A stretch of 64,000 bases of DNA from Novosphingobium hassiacum (GCF_014196055.1 NZ_JACICY010000001.1:124001-188000), one strand, 5' to 3'; positions 30,673-39,385 are shown, counted from the first letter of the stretch. A program made the numbers and translations. The notes: generated from the letters alone by a model not told the origin.

Positions 30673-31161
30673 CTACTTGAACACCGCGGTCCCCAGCGAA
30701 TCCATCGCGCTGCGGAACATGTCGACAGAGTTCGAGAACACTTCCAGATCGATGCCCTTACCGGTCACCACGTCCCAGGTCATCGTCACCGCCTGATCCT
30801 TGTCGAGCGAGACCGAGGCAAAGCGCGTGTTGCGCATGAACTTGACCGCGTCCTCGGCAGAGAACGTCTTTTCGGGCGTGAAGTTGGCGACGAACTGCAA
30901 CGACTGGCAGCCATCGTGCGTCTTGTCGTTGCATTCGTAGAACATCAGCGCTGCCTGCCAGCCGCCGATGTCGGCGTTGATCAGCGGATCGCCATTGGCA
31001 TCCTTGGCCATTTCAGCCGTATAGCCCAGATTGTTAAGCGCCTGCGCCACGCTGTCGGGCCGTACCGCCGTCACCGTTGTCGTGCTCGACGCGGCAGCCA
31101 GTGCGGCGCCGGGGGCCATCGAACTGGCTGCCAGCGCAGCCATTGCCCAAAGAACTTTCAT
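30673..31161 (-). CDS. YbjN-domain protein with signal peptide
   Basis: 162 aa, MKVLWAMAALAASSMAPGAALA then a mature part with SVAQALNNLGYTAEMAKDANGDPLINADIGGWQAALMFYEC, which fits the YbjN fold. Two Cys (YECNDKTHDGCQSL) may pair in the periplasm. YbjN proteins are linked to stress and motility regulation in E. coli, but this exported alphaproteobacterial type has no assigned job. First host gene beside the prophage. Confidence 0.75.
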   Translation of the reverse strand: MKVLWAMAALAASSMAPGAALAAASSTTTVTAVRPDSVAQALNNLGYTAEMAKDANGDPLINADIGGWQAALMFYECNDKTHDGCQSLQFVANFTPEKTFSAEDAVKFMRNTRFASVSLDKDQAVTMTWDVVTGKGIDLEVFSNSVDMFRSAMDSLGTAVFK

Positions 31162-31262
31162 GCAATCTCAATCCCGTCACGATGGCTCTTGGCGGCCGTT
31201 CGCATTTATTGACAGGAAGCTGACACGATCCCCGCCGCCCTGCAAGGGGGCAGTTGCGCCTT

Positions 31263-32018
31263 TTATCGCGACAGGAACGCCACCAGTTCGTCACCCAGTT
31301 CGGGCATCGTCACGCTGCTCATGTGCGTGCCGGGGATCAGCACGAGTTCGGCATCCGGCAGGACCTGCGCCAGCCGCGCGGCCGAACCGTTATCATCGTC
31401 GTTCTCGCCGCACAGCACCAGCGTCGGCATGGTGATCGCGGCAGGCTCGGCGGGATCGGTATCGGCCATCGTGCCCAGCAACAGTCGCGCCGCAACGCGA
31501 TCCACGCCCATCGTTTTCAGGAATGCCTGCGCCATAAACGCCGGATCGCCGCGCTCGATCGTCCCGAACCGGTCGATCACGTCCACGAAAAAGTCCTGCC
31601 GTCGCGCCCATCCGGCAAGGCCCTCAAGCCCCATACCCGATAGCACCAGGCGCCGTGGCCGCAACCCCGCCAGTACCGCGCGCGCCGACGTGCGCGAACC
31701 GAGCGAGAACCCGACCAGATCGAAGTCCACCAGCCTCAGATGCGCCACCAGCGCCTCAAGGTCGCGGACCAGCACGTCCTGCGGGTAAGCCGCCGGATCA
31801 TGCGGCGCTGCGCTTTGCCCATGCACGCGCAAGTCCGGCATCAGGCATTCGAAGCCCGCCTCGGCCAGCTTGGCAGCAGTCCCGAACTTGATCCAGTTGA
31901 CGTGTGCTGACGAAAACAGACCGTGCAGCAGAACTACCGGTCGGCCCGCGCCCATCCGGTGCAACGCGAGTTGCGCTCCGCCGAAGCCGGAGAAAAACTC
32001 GGTCGTTGCATCCGTCAT
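31263..32018 (-). CDS. Alpha/beta-fold hydrolase
   Basis: 251 aa from ATG 32018 (MTDATTEFFSGFGGAQLAL); AAGGGG lies 11 nt upstream and a GTG at 32030 overlaps the asd stop. Oxyanion motif VVLLHGLF, nucleophile elbow GFSLGS, and a probable Asp/His pair in LVLCGENDDDNG and IPGTHMSSV. Substrate unknown. Cotranscribed with asd. Confidence 0.85.
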   Translation of the reverse strand: MTDATTEFFSGFGGAQLALHRMGAGRPVVLLHGLFSSAHVNWIKFGTAAKLAEAGFECLMPDLRVHGQSAAPHDPAAYPQDVLVRDLEALVAHLRLVDFDLVGFSLGSRTSARAVLAGLRPRRLVLSGMGLEGLAGWARRQDFFVDVIDRFGTIERGDPAFMAQAFLKTMGVDRVAARLLLGTMADTDPAEPAAITMPTLVLCGENDDDNGSAARLAQVLPDAELVLIPGTHMSSVTMPELGDELVAFLSR

Positions 32019-32026
32019 GGAACCGC

Positions 32027-33058
32027 TCACCCCTTCTTGAGGTGGCGACGGCCCAGCAGCTCGGCGATCTGGACGGCGTTGAGCGCGGCACCCTTGCGAA
32101 GGTTGTCAGAGACGCACCACAGCGACAGGCCGCTGTCCACGGTCGGGTCTTCGCGCACGCGGCTGACGTAAGTCGCGTCGTCGCCCACGCACTCGATCGG
32201 GGTGATGTATCCACCGTCCTCGCGCTTGTCGATCAGCATCACACCCGGCGCTTCGCGCAGGATGTTCTGTGCTTCTTCGGCGCTGATCTCGTCCTCGAAC
32301 TCGATGTTGAGCGCTTCGGAATGGCCGACGAACACCGGCACGCGCACGCACGTGGCGCTGATTTTGATCTTGGGATCGAGAATCTTCTTGGTCTCCGCGA
32401 TCATCTTCCACTCTTCCTTGGTGGAACCATCATCGAGGAACACGTCGATGTGCGGGATCACATTGAATGCGATCTGCTTGGTGAACTTCTTGGGGTCGGA
32501 CATCTCGCCCGACGGCATGTAGATCGCACGCGTCTGCTCGAACAGCTCGTCCATGCCGTCCTTGCCCGCGCCAGAAACCGATTGATACGTCGCCACGACC
32601 ACGCGCTTGATCCGCGCTGCATCGTGCAGCGGCTTCAATGCCACGACCATCTGCGCGGTCGAGCAGTTGGGGTTGGCGATGATCATTTTGTTCTTGTAGC
32701 CGTCGATCGCATCGGGGTTCACCTCGGGCACGACCAGCGGCACGTCCGGGTCCATGCGGTAGAGCGACGAATTGTCGATCACCACGCAGCCCGAAGCCGC
32801 CGCGCGCGGTGCATGGATCGCGGTCGGGCCCGATCCTGCGGCAAACAGCGCGATGTCCCATCCGGTAAAGTCGAAGTTCTCGATGTTCTTGACCTTGAGC
32901 CTGCGCCCGGTCTCGCCGAAATCGATCTCGGTCCCCTGCGAGCGCGGCGATGCGACAGCTGCGATCTCGTCGATCGGAAACTCGCGCTCGGCCAGAATGT
33001 TGAGCATTTCGCGGCCCACGTTCCCCGTCGCGCCGACAACTACAACCCGGTAACCCAT
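32027..33058 (-). CDS. asd: Aspartate-semialdehyde dehydrogenase
   Basis: 343 aa from ATG 33058 (MGYRVVVVGATGNVGREML), with GAAGGG at proper spacing; two upstream starts sit on the RBS. NADP-binding GATGNVG, active Cys in IANPNCSTAQMV, substrate Arg/His region PVFVGHSEA. Reduces aspartyl phosphate to the semialdehyde for lysine, threonine, methionine and diaminopimelate. dapF, the last DAP-forming step, is also in this window. Confidence 0.96.
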   Translation of the reverse strand: MGYRVVVVGATGNVGREMLNILAEREFPIDEIAAVASPRSQGTEIDFGETGRRLKVKNIENFDFTGWDIALFAAGSGPTAIHAPRAAASGCVVIDNSSLYRMDPDVPLVVPEVNPDAIDGYKNKMIIANPNCSTAQMVVALKPLHDAARIKRVVVATYQSVSGAGKDGMDELFEQTRAIYMPSGEMSDPKKFTKQIAFNVIPHIDVFLDDGSTKEEWKMIAETKKILDPKIKISATCVRVPVFVGHSEALNIEFEDEISAEEAQNILREAPGVMLIDKREDGGYITPIECVGDDATYVSRVREDPTVDSGLSLWCVSDNLRKGAALNAVQIAELLGRRHLKKG

Positions 33059-33169
33059 CTGCATTCCCTTCAAGCGGCCCGCCCCTCAGCGCGGCTTGGC
33101 CGTTCCCTAGCGGCTGGTACCGACCAGCCAAGTTAAAAACGCTTTTGCGCGCCCCACTTCACCTTGGCC

Positions 33170-33280
33170 CGCTCGTCATTGCGAGGAGGCGAAGCCGACG
33201 AAGCAATCCAGAGCGTCACGCGTGAACTCTGGATTGCCGCGTTCCCTTCGGTCGCTCGCAATGACGAAGGGGGTGAAGCT
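33170..33280. repeat. Palindromic repeat of the CGTCATTGCGAG type
   Basis: Region between asd and the S9 peptidase gene. CGTCATTGCGAGGAGGCGAA at 33,174-33,193 pairs with a copy ending TCGCAATGACGAAG near 33,267, with an inner pair AGCAATCCAGAG / CTCTGGATTGC. This long imperfect palindrome belongs to a widespread dispersed repeat type. It may act as a terminator of adjacent minus-strand genes. Confidence 0.7.
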
Positions 33281-35540
33281 ACTTCCCGCTGCCCGCTCCG
33301 TTGCGGTCAAGGAACCGGAAGATCGTCTCGTACAAGTGCTGGCTGACCTTCGGCCCGCTGATGCGGTGCGTGTAGCCGGGGTACAGCATCATCTCGAACG
33401 GCACCGCCTCGCCCTGCATCTTGGCAATGATCGCGGATGCGTTTTCGAACACCACGTTGTCATCGGCCATGCCGTGAATGATCAACAGCGGGTCCTTGAT
33501 CTTGCTCGTATCGGCCAGCGCATTCGACTTCTCATAGACCTTGGGCAGCTTGTTCGGATCGCCCAGATACCGCTCGGTATAAGTCGTATCGTACATCTGC
33601 CACTTGGTCACCGGAGCCACCGCGATCCCGGCCGCATAAGCACCCGGATCAGCCTGAAGCATCTTGATCGACATGTACCCGCCGTAGGACCAGCCGAACG
33701 TGCTGATCTTGTCGGCGGCCACGAACGGCTGCTTCTTGAGCCAGTTCGCGCCCGCCAGTTGGTCCTCGACCTCGACCGTGCCCATCGCGTGGTACAGCGC
33801 CGAGGCGAACTTCACGCCACGATTTTCCGACCCGCGGTTGTCGATCGCGAAGTAGATGTAGCCCTTGTCGACGATCGCCTGTGCCAGCGCCCCCTGAAAG
33901 CCCTTGGTGACCACCTGCGCCGTCGGGCCGCCATAGTGATAGGTGAAGACCGGATAGGTCTTGCCGGGCTCCAGCGGCGGCGTGATCATCATGTAGTGCA
34001 GCGGCGTGCCGTCAGCCGCCGGGATCGTGCCGAACTGTGCCGGGCGATGGCTGGCAAGGTACGGCGCGTAAGGATGCGTGCCCCCAACCTTATTCTCCTC
34101 GATCCACGCCAGCCGCTTGCCGCTGGTATCAGCGATAAACGACTGCGATGGCTGCGTGTCCGACGAGCGCGTGATCATCAGCGTCTGCCCGCTCTTGTCC
34201 ATTGATGCGCCGTTGACCCAGTTCAGCTCGGTCAGCCGCGTGAAGTTGGCAGGAGCCTTCAGATCGAGCGCGTAGACCTGTTGCGCCAGCACGTCGTCAC
34301 GATTGCCGGTGAAGTAGACCTTGCCGCGCTTCTCATCGACGCCGACCATGCCGGTGACGGTCCATTCGCCCTTGGTCAGCTGAGTCCACTTGCCACCCTT
34401 ATAGTGGTACAGGTGCCCGAAGCCGTCGCGCTGCGACCACCACACCAAGCTGCCATCGTCCAGAAAACGATAACTATCCGACAGATCGATCCAGTGCTTC
34501 GCCGCTGCCTTTTCCGAGAACAGCACGCTCGACTTGCCGGTCATCGGATCGACCTTGAGCATGTCGAGCTGTGTCTGCTCGCGGTCCATCCGCTGCACGT
34601 AGAGCGTCTTGCCGTCGGGTGCCCAATCGACCCGCGCGAGATAGATGTCCTTGTCCTTGCCAAGATCGACCTGCACCCGGCCAGAGCCGTCCGGCGCCAT
34701 GACGTGAAGCGAAACCTCGGCGTTGGGCGTGCCCGCTGCCGGATAGCGCTGATCGAACGTCTTGGTCCCCTCCGCGCCGATTGCCGCGCGGGTGACCACG
34801 CCGACCATGCTCTCATCGAAGCGTTCGACCGCGATGCGGCTTTCATCGGGCGACCACCAGAAGCCGTTGAAGCGGTTCATTTCTTCCTGCGCGACGAATT
34901 CGGCCTCGCCCCAGTGGACGTTCTCGTTCGTCTCGGCAGGCGAAATCGCGACGGCCGCAGCGCCGGTCACAGGCCCGGCCCACAACTGCCGGTCGCGCAC
35001 GAATGCGATATGCTTGCCCTTGGGGCCAAGCTTCGGCGTCAGTTCGCCACCCTTCGTGCCTTCGACCTTGCGCACCGATCCGTCGAGGCCCGCGATCAGC
35101 AAGTCGCCATCGACGGGTACGAGAACCGACTTGCTGTCCGCTGCCCATTCGTACGCAACGATGCCCTTGAGATCGCCGATGCGCTGGCGCTCGCGTTGCA
35201 TCTTCTCGGCTTCCGACAGAGTCCGACCCGACGACAGCTTGAGTGAATCCACCAGCATCGTCCACTTCGAAGTCGTGCGGTCGAAGCCCCACAGATCGTA
35301 GCGTTCGCGATCGTCGGCGCGGTTGCGCAGCAAAGTCAGGTAACGGCCATCGGGCGACAGCTTGACCGCGCGCGGCGCCGGACCGTTTAGGCCCGGGCTG
35401 GCGAACACGCGTTCGAAGGTCAGGTCCTTGACGGCAGAATTAGTTGTCTTGGTCATGGCTTGACCTTGTTGTGCGTGGGCAAGCGGCGCGAACGAGATGG
35501 CACAAAGCGCGCAGGCGGCAAGCAGGCGGAAATGACGCAT
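33279..35540 (-). CDS. S9 prolyl oligopeptidase / dipeptidyl-peptidase IV-like
   Basis: 753 aa from ATG 35540 (MRHFRLLAACALCAISFAPLAHA, a signal peptide; the longer frame is non-coding). DPP-IV beta-propeller (LSPDGRYLTLLRN, GEAEFVAQEEMNRFNGFWWSPDE with the substrate N-terminus-binding Glu-Glu) and C-terminal hydrolase with GWSYGG Ser, DDNV Asp and TH His (YPGYTHRIS). Periplasmic peptidase cutting X-Pro/Ala dipeptides. Confidence 0.95.
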   Translation of the reverse strand: MRHFRLLAACALCAISFAPLAHAQQGQAMTKTTNSAVKDLTFERVFASPGLNGPAPRAVKLSPDGRYLTLLRNRADDRERYDLWGFDRTTSKWTMLVDSLKLSSGRTLSEAEKMQRERQRIGDLKGIVAYEWAADSKSVLVPVDGDLLIAGLDGSVRKVEGTKGGELTPKLGPKGKHIAFVRDRQLWAGPVTGAAAVAISPAETNENVHWGEAEFVAQEEMNRFNGFWWSPDESRIAVERFDESMVGVVTRAAIGAEGTKTFDQRYPAAGTPNAEVSLHVMAPDGSGRVQVDLGKDKDIYLARVDWAPDGKTLYVQRMDREQTQLDMLKVDPMTGKSSVLFSEKAAAKHWIDLSDSYRFLDDGSLVWWSQRDGFGHLYHYKGGKWTQLTKGEWTVTGMVGVDEKRGKVYFTGNRDDVLAQQVYALDLKAPANFTRLTELNWVNGASMDKSGQTLMITRSSDTQPSQSFIADTSGKRLAWIEENKVGGTHPYAPYLASHRPAQFGTIPAADGTPLHYMMITPPLEPGKTYPVFTYHYGGPTAQVVTKGFQGALAQAIVDKGYIYFAIDNRGSENRGVKFASALYHAMGTVEVEDQLAGANWLKKQPFVAADKISTFGWSYGGYMSIKMLQADPGAYAAGIAVAPVTKWQMYDTTYTERYLGDPNKLPKVYEKSNALADTSKIKDPLLIIHGMADDNVVFENASAIIAKMQGEAVPFEMMLYPGYTHRISGPKVSQHLYETIFRFLDRNGAGSGK

Positions 35541-35622
35541 GGAGTTCGGTATCCTCTGACCCGGTTTGATCGGGCAAGTTTCGATACGCCTTCGTGGCCG
35601 GATTTGGTTGCGTTTGAAAGCA

Positions 35623-35661
35623 GAAAAGGCGCCCTGGCCGGTGAGCCAGGACGCCTTTTTC
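35623..35661 (-). terminator. Strong terminator after rplS
   Basis: Minus strand AAAAAGGCGTCCTGGC / GCCAGGGCGCCTTTT stem around a short loop, with T-tracts on both strands. Ends the trmD-rplS transcript before the S9 peptidase gene. Confidence 0.85.
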
Positions 35662-35704
35662 AAACACTTGTCGTGTCGTGGCGTTGGGTTTGAACCCGCC
35701 CTGC

Positions 35705-36082
35705 TCAGTCCGCGCTGACCTTGGTGACCTTGCGCTCGGCAATACGTGCCGATTTGCCGGTCCGGCCGCGAAGATAGTAGAGCTTCGCACGACGAACGAC
35801 ACCACGGCGAACCACGGTAATCGAATCGATGTTGGGCGAGTAGAGCGGGAACACGCGCTCCACGCCTTCGCCGAACGAGATCTTGCGAACGGTGAAGTTC
35901 GAGCCGAGGCCACGGTTCGAACGCGCGATGCACACGCCTTCGTAAGCCTGGACGCGGGTGCGTTCACCTTCGACGACGCGTACGCCGATACGCACGGTAT
36001 CGCCTGCACGGAACGCCGGAATTTCCTTCTTCGCCTTGTATTCGGCGATGGCTTCAGCTTCAAGCTGCTGAATCAGGTTCAT
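35705..36082 (-). CDS. rplS: 50S ribosomal protein L19 (bL19)
   Basis: 125 aa, [22 protein letters not shown], with [54 protein letters not shown] and [18 protein letters not shown], all standard L19. Lies at the 30S-50S interface. Start overlaps the trmD stop by 23 bp; followed by a strong terminator. Confidence 0.98.
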   Translation of the reverse strand: MNLIQQLEAEAIAEYKAKKEIPAFRAGDTVRIGVRVVEGERTRVQAYEGVCIARSNRGLGSNFTVRKISFGEGVERVFPLYSPNIDSITVVRRGVVRRAKLYYLRGRTGKSARIAERKVTKVSAD

Positions 36083-36932
36083 TTTTCAAATCCTGCACTT
36101 CACGTTGCGCACCAGAGGCAGGCTGGACCCGAGCGCCGATGTGACGCTCCCAAAGGTCCGGCCTGCGTAGCCGGGTATCGTCTTCCGAACGGCGTTTCCG
36201 CCACTCTGCGATTTTCGCGTGATCCCCCGATCGCAACACTTCAGGGATCACTCGCCCTTCCCACTCAGCAGGTCGGGTATAATGAGGGTACTCAAGAAGG
36301 CCGTTCTCGAACGACTCCTCATGCCCACTCAAGGCCGCGCCCATTACGCCGGGAAGCAGCCGAATGCAAGCGTCCAGCAGCATCAGCGCCGCACATTCCC
36401 CGCCCGACAGGACGATGTCGCCGACCGACACTTCCTCGACATCGCGCCCATCGAAGATCCGCTCGTCAAACCCCTCGAACCGCCCGCACAGCAGGATGAC
36501 GCCGGGGCCTGCGGCGAGTTGGCGCACGCGTTCCTGTGTGAGGGGCTTGCCGCGAGGGGTAAGCGCGATGACGGGGAGTGGCGTTGCTAGCCCCTCCCCT
36601 TCAGGGGAGGGGTTGGGGTGGGGGCTATCCCGAAGCGCGGTGGCACGATCCGGAGAGCCCCCAACCCCAGCCCCTCCCCTGAAGGAGAGGGGGGAAGTAC
36701 CCCGCGCAAAATCCACAGCCTTCGCCAGCACGTCCACCCGCAGGACCATCCCGGCACCGCCACCGGCAGGCGTATCATCGACAGTCCGGTGCTTGTCCGC
36801 AGCAAAATCCCGAATCTGCACTGCGTCCATCGACCACTTGCCCTCAGCCAGCGCCCGCCCCGCAAGGCTGACACCCAAAGGGCCAGGGAACATCTCGGGA
36901 TAGAGCGTGAGAACGGTGGCGGCGAAGGTCAT
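36060..36932 (-). CDS. trmD: tRNA (guanine-37-N1)-methyltransferase TrmD with a palindromic insert
   Basis: 290 aa from ATG 36932 ([20 protein letters not shown]), about 40 longer than usual. SPOUT knot motifs: [62 protein letters not shown]. The extra length is a loop (about residues 78-115) encoded by an in-frame palindromic repeat element, just before PVIALTPRG. At the position of E. coli catalytic Asp169 (EDSF) this protein has Glu (EESF); this may be normal for the lineage. Methylates G37 of tRNA to prevent frameshifting. Confidence 0.95.
   Translation of the reverse strand: MTFAATVLTLYPEMFPGPLGVSLAGRALAEGKWSMDAVQIRDFAADKHRTVDDTPAGGGAGMVLRVDVLAKAVDFARGTSPLSFRGGAGVGGSPDRATALRDSPHPNPSPEGEGLATPLPVIALTPRGKPLTQERVRQLAAGPGVILLCGRFEGFDERIFDGRDVEEVSVGDIVLSGGECAALMLLDACIRLLPGVMGAALSGHEESFENGLLEYPHYTRPAEWEGRVIPEVLRSGDHAKIAEWRKRRSEDDTRLRRPDLWERHIGARVQPASGAQREVQDLKNEPDSAA
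36590..36694. repeat. Palindromic element inside the trmD reading frame
   Basis: Inverted arms about 38 bp long: AGCCCCTCCCCTTCAGGGGA... (36,589 on) and ...CCCCTCCCCTGAAGGAGAGG (to 36,694), nearly exact reverse complements. Read in frame it adds a Gly/Pro/Ser-rich loop ([27 protein letters not shown]) without a stop. A related CCCTCCCTTGAGGGAGGGG copy is intergenic at 47,119-47,160. Confidence 0.85.
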
Positions 36933-37282
36933 GGATCCAGCCAATGGCCCGCTTCGATCACTTTCGCAATGTGTGCCAGCTCAAGCCGCTCGTAGGGGCT
37001 GGGATAGGAAAAACTGCCTCGTAGTGGCCACGTCAAAAGTTGCCAGACGAGTTGAAACGGAAAAAGCAGGGACAGACCTTCATCAAGCAAAGCAAATCGC
37101 TGCCAAGGCCATTGCCACACTTGGTCGCCGAACTCATCGGCTAGCGCCTGGACAAGGTCTTGGACATCACCACCAGAAATCCGAATGTCCTGATCAATCG
37201 CAGAAGTCGCTGTAAGCTGACCCCGGCGAACCCCACTCTGCTCCGCGACGATTTCCATTATACGGTCCAGCGCCGGGGACAT
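36929..37282 (-). CDS. Small protein between vapC and trmD, unknown
   Basis: 117 aa from ATG 37282 ([17 protein letters not shown]). Opening helix and [30 protein letters not shown] resemble the DUF1493/acyl-carrier-like family, weakly. Tail has [30 protein letters not shown]. Start overlaps the vapC stop (TGATG) and its stop overlaps the trmD ATG (ATGA), so it is translationally coupled to both. Function unknown. Confidence 0.6.
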   Translation of the reverse strand: MSPALDRIMEIVAEQSGVRRGQLTATSAIDQDIRISGGDVQDLVQALADEFGDQVWQWPWQRFALLDEGLSLLFPFQLVWQLLTWPLRGSFSYPSPYERLELAHIAKVIEAGHWLDP

Positions 37283-37656
37283 CAAACCGTCCAGTTCTCA
37301 ACCACCAGCCCCGGCACATCAGCAAAGTCCTTTGTGTTACCGGTGATCACCGTCAGCCCTAGCGATAAGGCGTGAGCCGCGATAAGGCGGTCATAGCTTG
37401 CGCGCTTGAACGGGATCTTGGCATAGGCTTGCGCCGCGTTCTCATCGAAAGCCAGGACTGGCACCTCTTCGATCAAAGCCTGCAGCCTATCGATGGTCGG
37501 CGGCTTGCCTTGCACAGAGCCACGCATGACCTCTGCAAAAGCGATGGACGAAATGACGAAATCACCCTCGTCATGCTCCGCCATGCGCTGACGCACAGAT
37601 TCGCCGGCTGCTAAAGCAACAGCGATGACGACATTGCTGTCGAGCATAAATTTCAT
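37282..37656 (-). CDS. vapC: VapC-like PIN-domain toxin RNase
   Basis: 124 aa, MKFMLDSNVVIAVALAAGES. PIN-domain acidic residues: D6 (MLDSN), E42 (IAFAEVMRG), D90 (SYDRLIAAHA) and a final D in NTKDFADVPGL, preceded by ITGN. Cuts RNA with Mg2+; VapC types often target initiator tRNA or rRNA (family knowledge). Overlaps vapB and the following gene. Confidence 0.9.
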   Translation of the reverse strand: MKFMLDSNVVIAVALAAGESVRQRMAEHDEGDFVISSIAFAEVMRGSVQGKPPTIDRLQALIEEVPVLAFDENAAQAYAKIPFKRASYDRLIAAHALSLGLTVITGNTKDFADVPGLVVENWTV

Positions 37657-37946
37657 TCTTCAGGCATGTGCTTCGCACGCCACTCAGGATCGTCCCATAG
37701 CAGCGGCCGCTCTTCAAAGACTCGATCTTCCGGCTTGATGAACTGCAAACCCGAACCGGCTGCACAACCCCAAACCTTATCGATGTTGAACTTTCGCTTC
37801 GCCTTAGTCTTCGGACGAAGAATGAGATCGCCGTCCTTCTCTTCAATGACCCATTCGCGATCAGGCTCAACGCCAAGCGCCGCCGGAACGCGGATCGCGA
37901 CCGAGTTTCCTGACTTGAAGCTCTTGGCAGTATGCTCAACGCCCAT
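37653..37946 (-). CDS. vapB: VapB-like antitoxin (AbrB-type)
   Basis: 97 aa. MGVEHTAKSFKSGNSVAIRVPAALGVEPDREWVIEEKDGDLILRPK is the swapped-hairpin AbrB/VapB fold with its KSGNSVAIRVP motif; the C-terminus holds the toxin-binding part (DDPEWRAKHMPEE). Binds and inhibits VapC and should repress its own operator at 37,957-37,977. Stop overlaps vapC by 4 bp. Confidence 0.88.
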   Translation of the reverse strand: MGVEHTAKSFKSGNSVAIRVPAALGVEPDREWVIEEKDGDLILRPKTKAKRKFNIDKVWGCAAGSGLQFIKPEDRVFEERPLLWDDPEWRAKHMPEE

Positions 37947-37956
37947 CGCGGCCTCC

Positions 37957-37977
37957 GTATATACGTCATGTATATAC
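37957..37977 (-). promoter_or_regulatory. vapBC operator: paired GTATATAC palindromes
   Basis: GTATATAC-GTCAT-GTATATAC just upstream of vapB (start 37,946), AT-rich in a GC-rich region. Each half is itself a palindrome. Typical form for autorepression by a VapB dimer, and it may overlap the promoter. Confidence 0.7.
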
Positions 37978-38006
37978 CTCCTTGGCGCCTACCCGCAACC
38001 AGCAAC

Positions 38007-38807
38007 CTATCCAAACCGGATCGTCGGCCCCAGCACCGCTGCAAACGCCAAGCTCACCGCCAAGCCGATTACAAACACCACCCAACTGCGCTCCACCAGG
38101 AACATGCCAGCCCGCCCATCGTCGCGCGTTGCAAAGCCGATCGAGATCAGGCCGGCCTTGCCGCCGAAGCTTGCCGCGGTAGCCGACGCCAGCGTGATGA
38201 ACAGGCCGACCGGATTGGGCAGGCTCGCCAGAACCGCCGCCAGACACAGCACGATGTAAAAGCCGTGAGCGATCGTCTGGCGCGCGGCGCGAGAGCCCGG
38301 CCCCTGCCCGATCATGCTGTTGAGCGTCTTGATCCCGGTCCGCACCAGGTGGACATAGGCGACCAGCCCGAACAGCGCGAAACCCGCACGCCACGCCAGC
38401 GGATTGGGCAATGGCCCCAGCCCGCCATCCGCATCCGGTCCAAGATCGCCGATTCCCGACACGCCCGAAAACAGGAAATACCCCGCCGCGCTAAACAGCA
38501 GGCTGATCCACACGTACCAAGCGACCAGCCGGGCAAGGTCGCTTCGCAGCATGTAGCGCCAGACCATGAACGCGACGCCACCCAGCACCGCATCGACCGC
38601 CATGCCTGCCACAGCCACCAGCCGCCGCGCCGTATCACCATTGCTTTGGCATTCGACATAGAACGCGCCAAGATCGGTCAGCTTGCCGCCCGTCGCGAGA
38701 CAGGTCGCGGCATGCCCGCCAATTTCGTGAACCATCGTCAGCAGCGGCATCAACAACAGAGCGATGCCTGCCACCGTTACCTTGTCGATTGAAAGCCGTG
38801 CCGCCAT
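38007..38807 (-). CDS. Multi-pass membrane protein with HEIGGH motif (M50-like)
   Basis: 266 aa, MAARLSIDKVTVAGIALLLM. About six hydrophobic segments. TMVHEIGGHAATCL resembles the zinc-binding HExxH of M50 membrane proteases but has one residue more between Glu and His. A second half lacks an obvious LDG motif. Could be a divergent peptidase or an inactive relative. It sits in the gap between rimM and vapBC. Confidence 0.6.
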   Translation of the reverse strand: MAARLSIDKVTVAGIALLLMPLLTMVHEIGGHAATCLATGGKLTDLGAFYVECQSNGDTARRLVAVAGMAVDAVLGGVAFMVWRYMLRSDLARLVAWYVWISLLFSAAGYFLFSGVSGIGDLGPDADGGLGPLPNPLAWRAGFALFGLVAYVHLVRTGIKTLNSMIGQGPGSRAARQTIAHGFYIVLCLAAVLASLPNPVGLFITLASATAASFGGKAGLISIGFATRDDGRAGMFLVERSWVVFVIGLAVSLAFAAVLGPTIRFG

Positions 38808-38894
38808 GTTGCCCCCGTATCCGTCCCGATCAGAGACATGGACGTAAGCAGCCAGTCGCGCAACGAAGACTACGCGCGTTCCGGATTAAAGGCG

Positions 38895-39383
38895 TCAATC
38901 CTCGGCGTAGGCGGCTTCAATGACGAGCCGCGCATCATCCCATTCAGGCACCGCATCCACCTTCATCGGCACCATGAAGCGCTTGCCATCGGGCTTGCGG
39001 ATCTCGAGCACGTCGCCCGCACCGAAATTGTCGATGGCGATGCATTCGCCCAGCGGCTCTCCCGTTGTCGAGACAGCAGGAAGCCCAAGGATGTCGGCGT
39101 GATAATACTCGCCCTCGCCCAAAGGCGGCAGGGTCGAACGCGGTACGGTCAGCGCCGTCCCGCGCAGCTTTTCGGCCGCAGTGCGATCGGTGACTTCGGC
39201 AAAGCGCGCGATTGCGCCGCCCTTGCCGTCATCGCGCATGTTCATCACGGTCAGCGTGGAATCGCAGAAGGCGCGGTATCGCTTGAGCGACGCCACGCCT
39301 TCTCCGAACAGCTTGAGGCGGACGTCCCCCGTCACCCCGTGCGCGCCAGTGATGGCGGCGAGCGTGACGGGCTTGTCCGACAA
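38895..39383 (-). CDS. rimM: Ribosome maturation factor RimM
   Basis: 162 aa, MSDKPVTLAAITGAHGVTGDVRLKLFGEG is the RimM beta-barrel start; EYYHADILGLPAVSTTGEPLGECIAIDNFGAGDVLEI is the PRC-barrel half. Binds uS19 and helps 30S head maturation. Two bases after rpsP, as usual. The usual next gene, trmD, is displaced by about 2 kb. Confidence 0.95.
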   Translation of the reverse strand: MSDKPVTLAAITGAHGVTGDVRLKLFGEGVASLKRYRAFCDSTLTVMNMRDDGKGGAIARFAEVTDRTAAEKLRGTALTVPRSTLPPLGEGEYYHADILGLPAVSTTGEPLGECIAIDNFGAGDVLEIRKPDGKRFMVPMKVDAVPEWDDARLVIEAAYAED

Positions 39384-39385
39384 GA

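Noticed and set aside
30437..31212. Plus-strand ORFs over the phage end and YbjN-domain gene
   Set aside because: Cross the inferred phage boundary and the host terminator; antisense to a gene with a clear signal peptide.
35541..35933. 131-codon upstream extension of the S9 peptidase
   Set aside because: Runs through the rplS terminator and rplS itself; ATG 35,540 begins a clear signal peptide.
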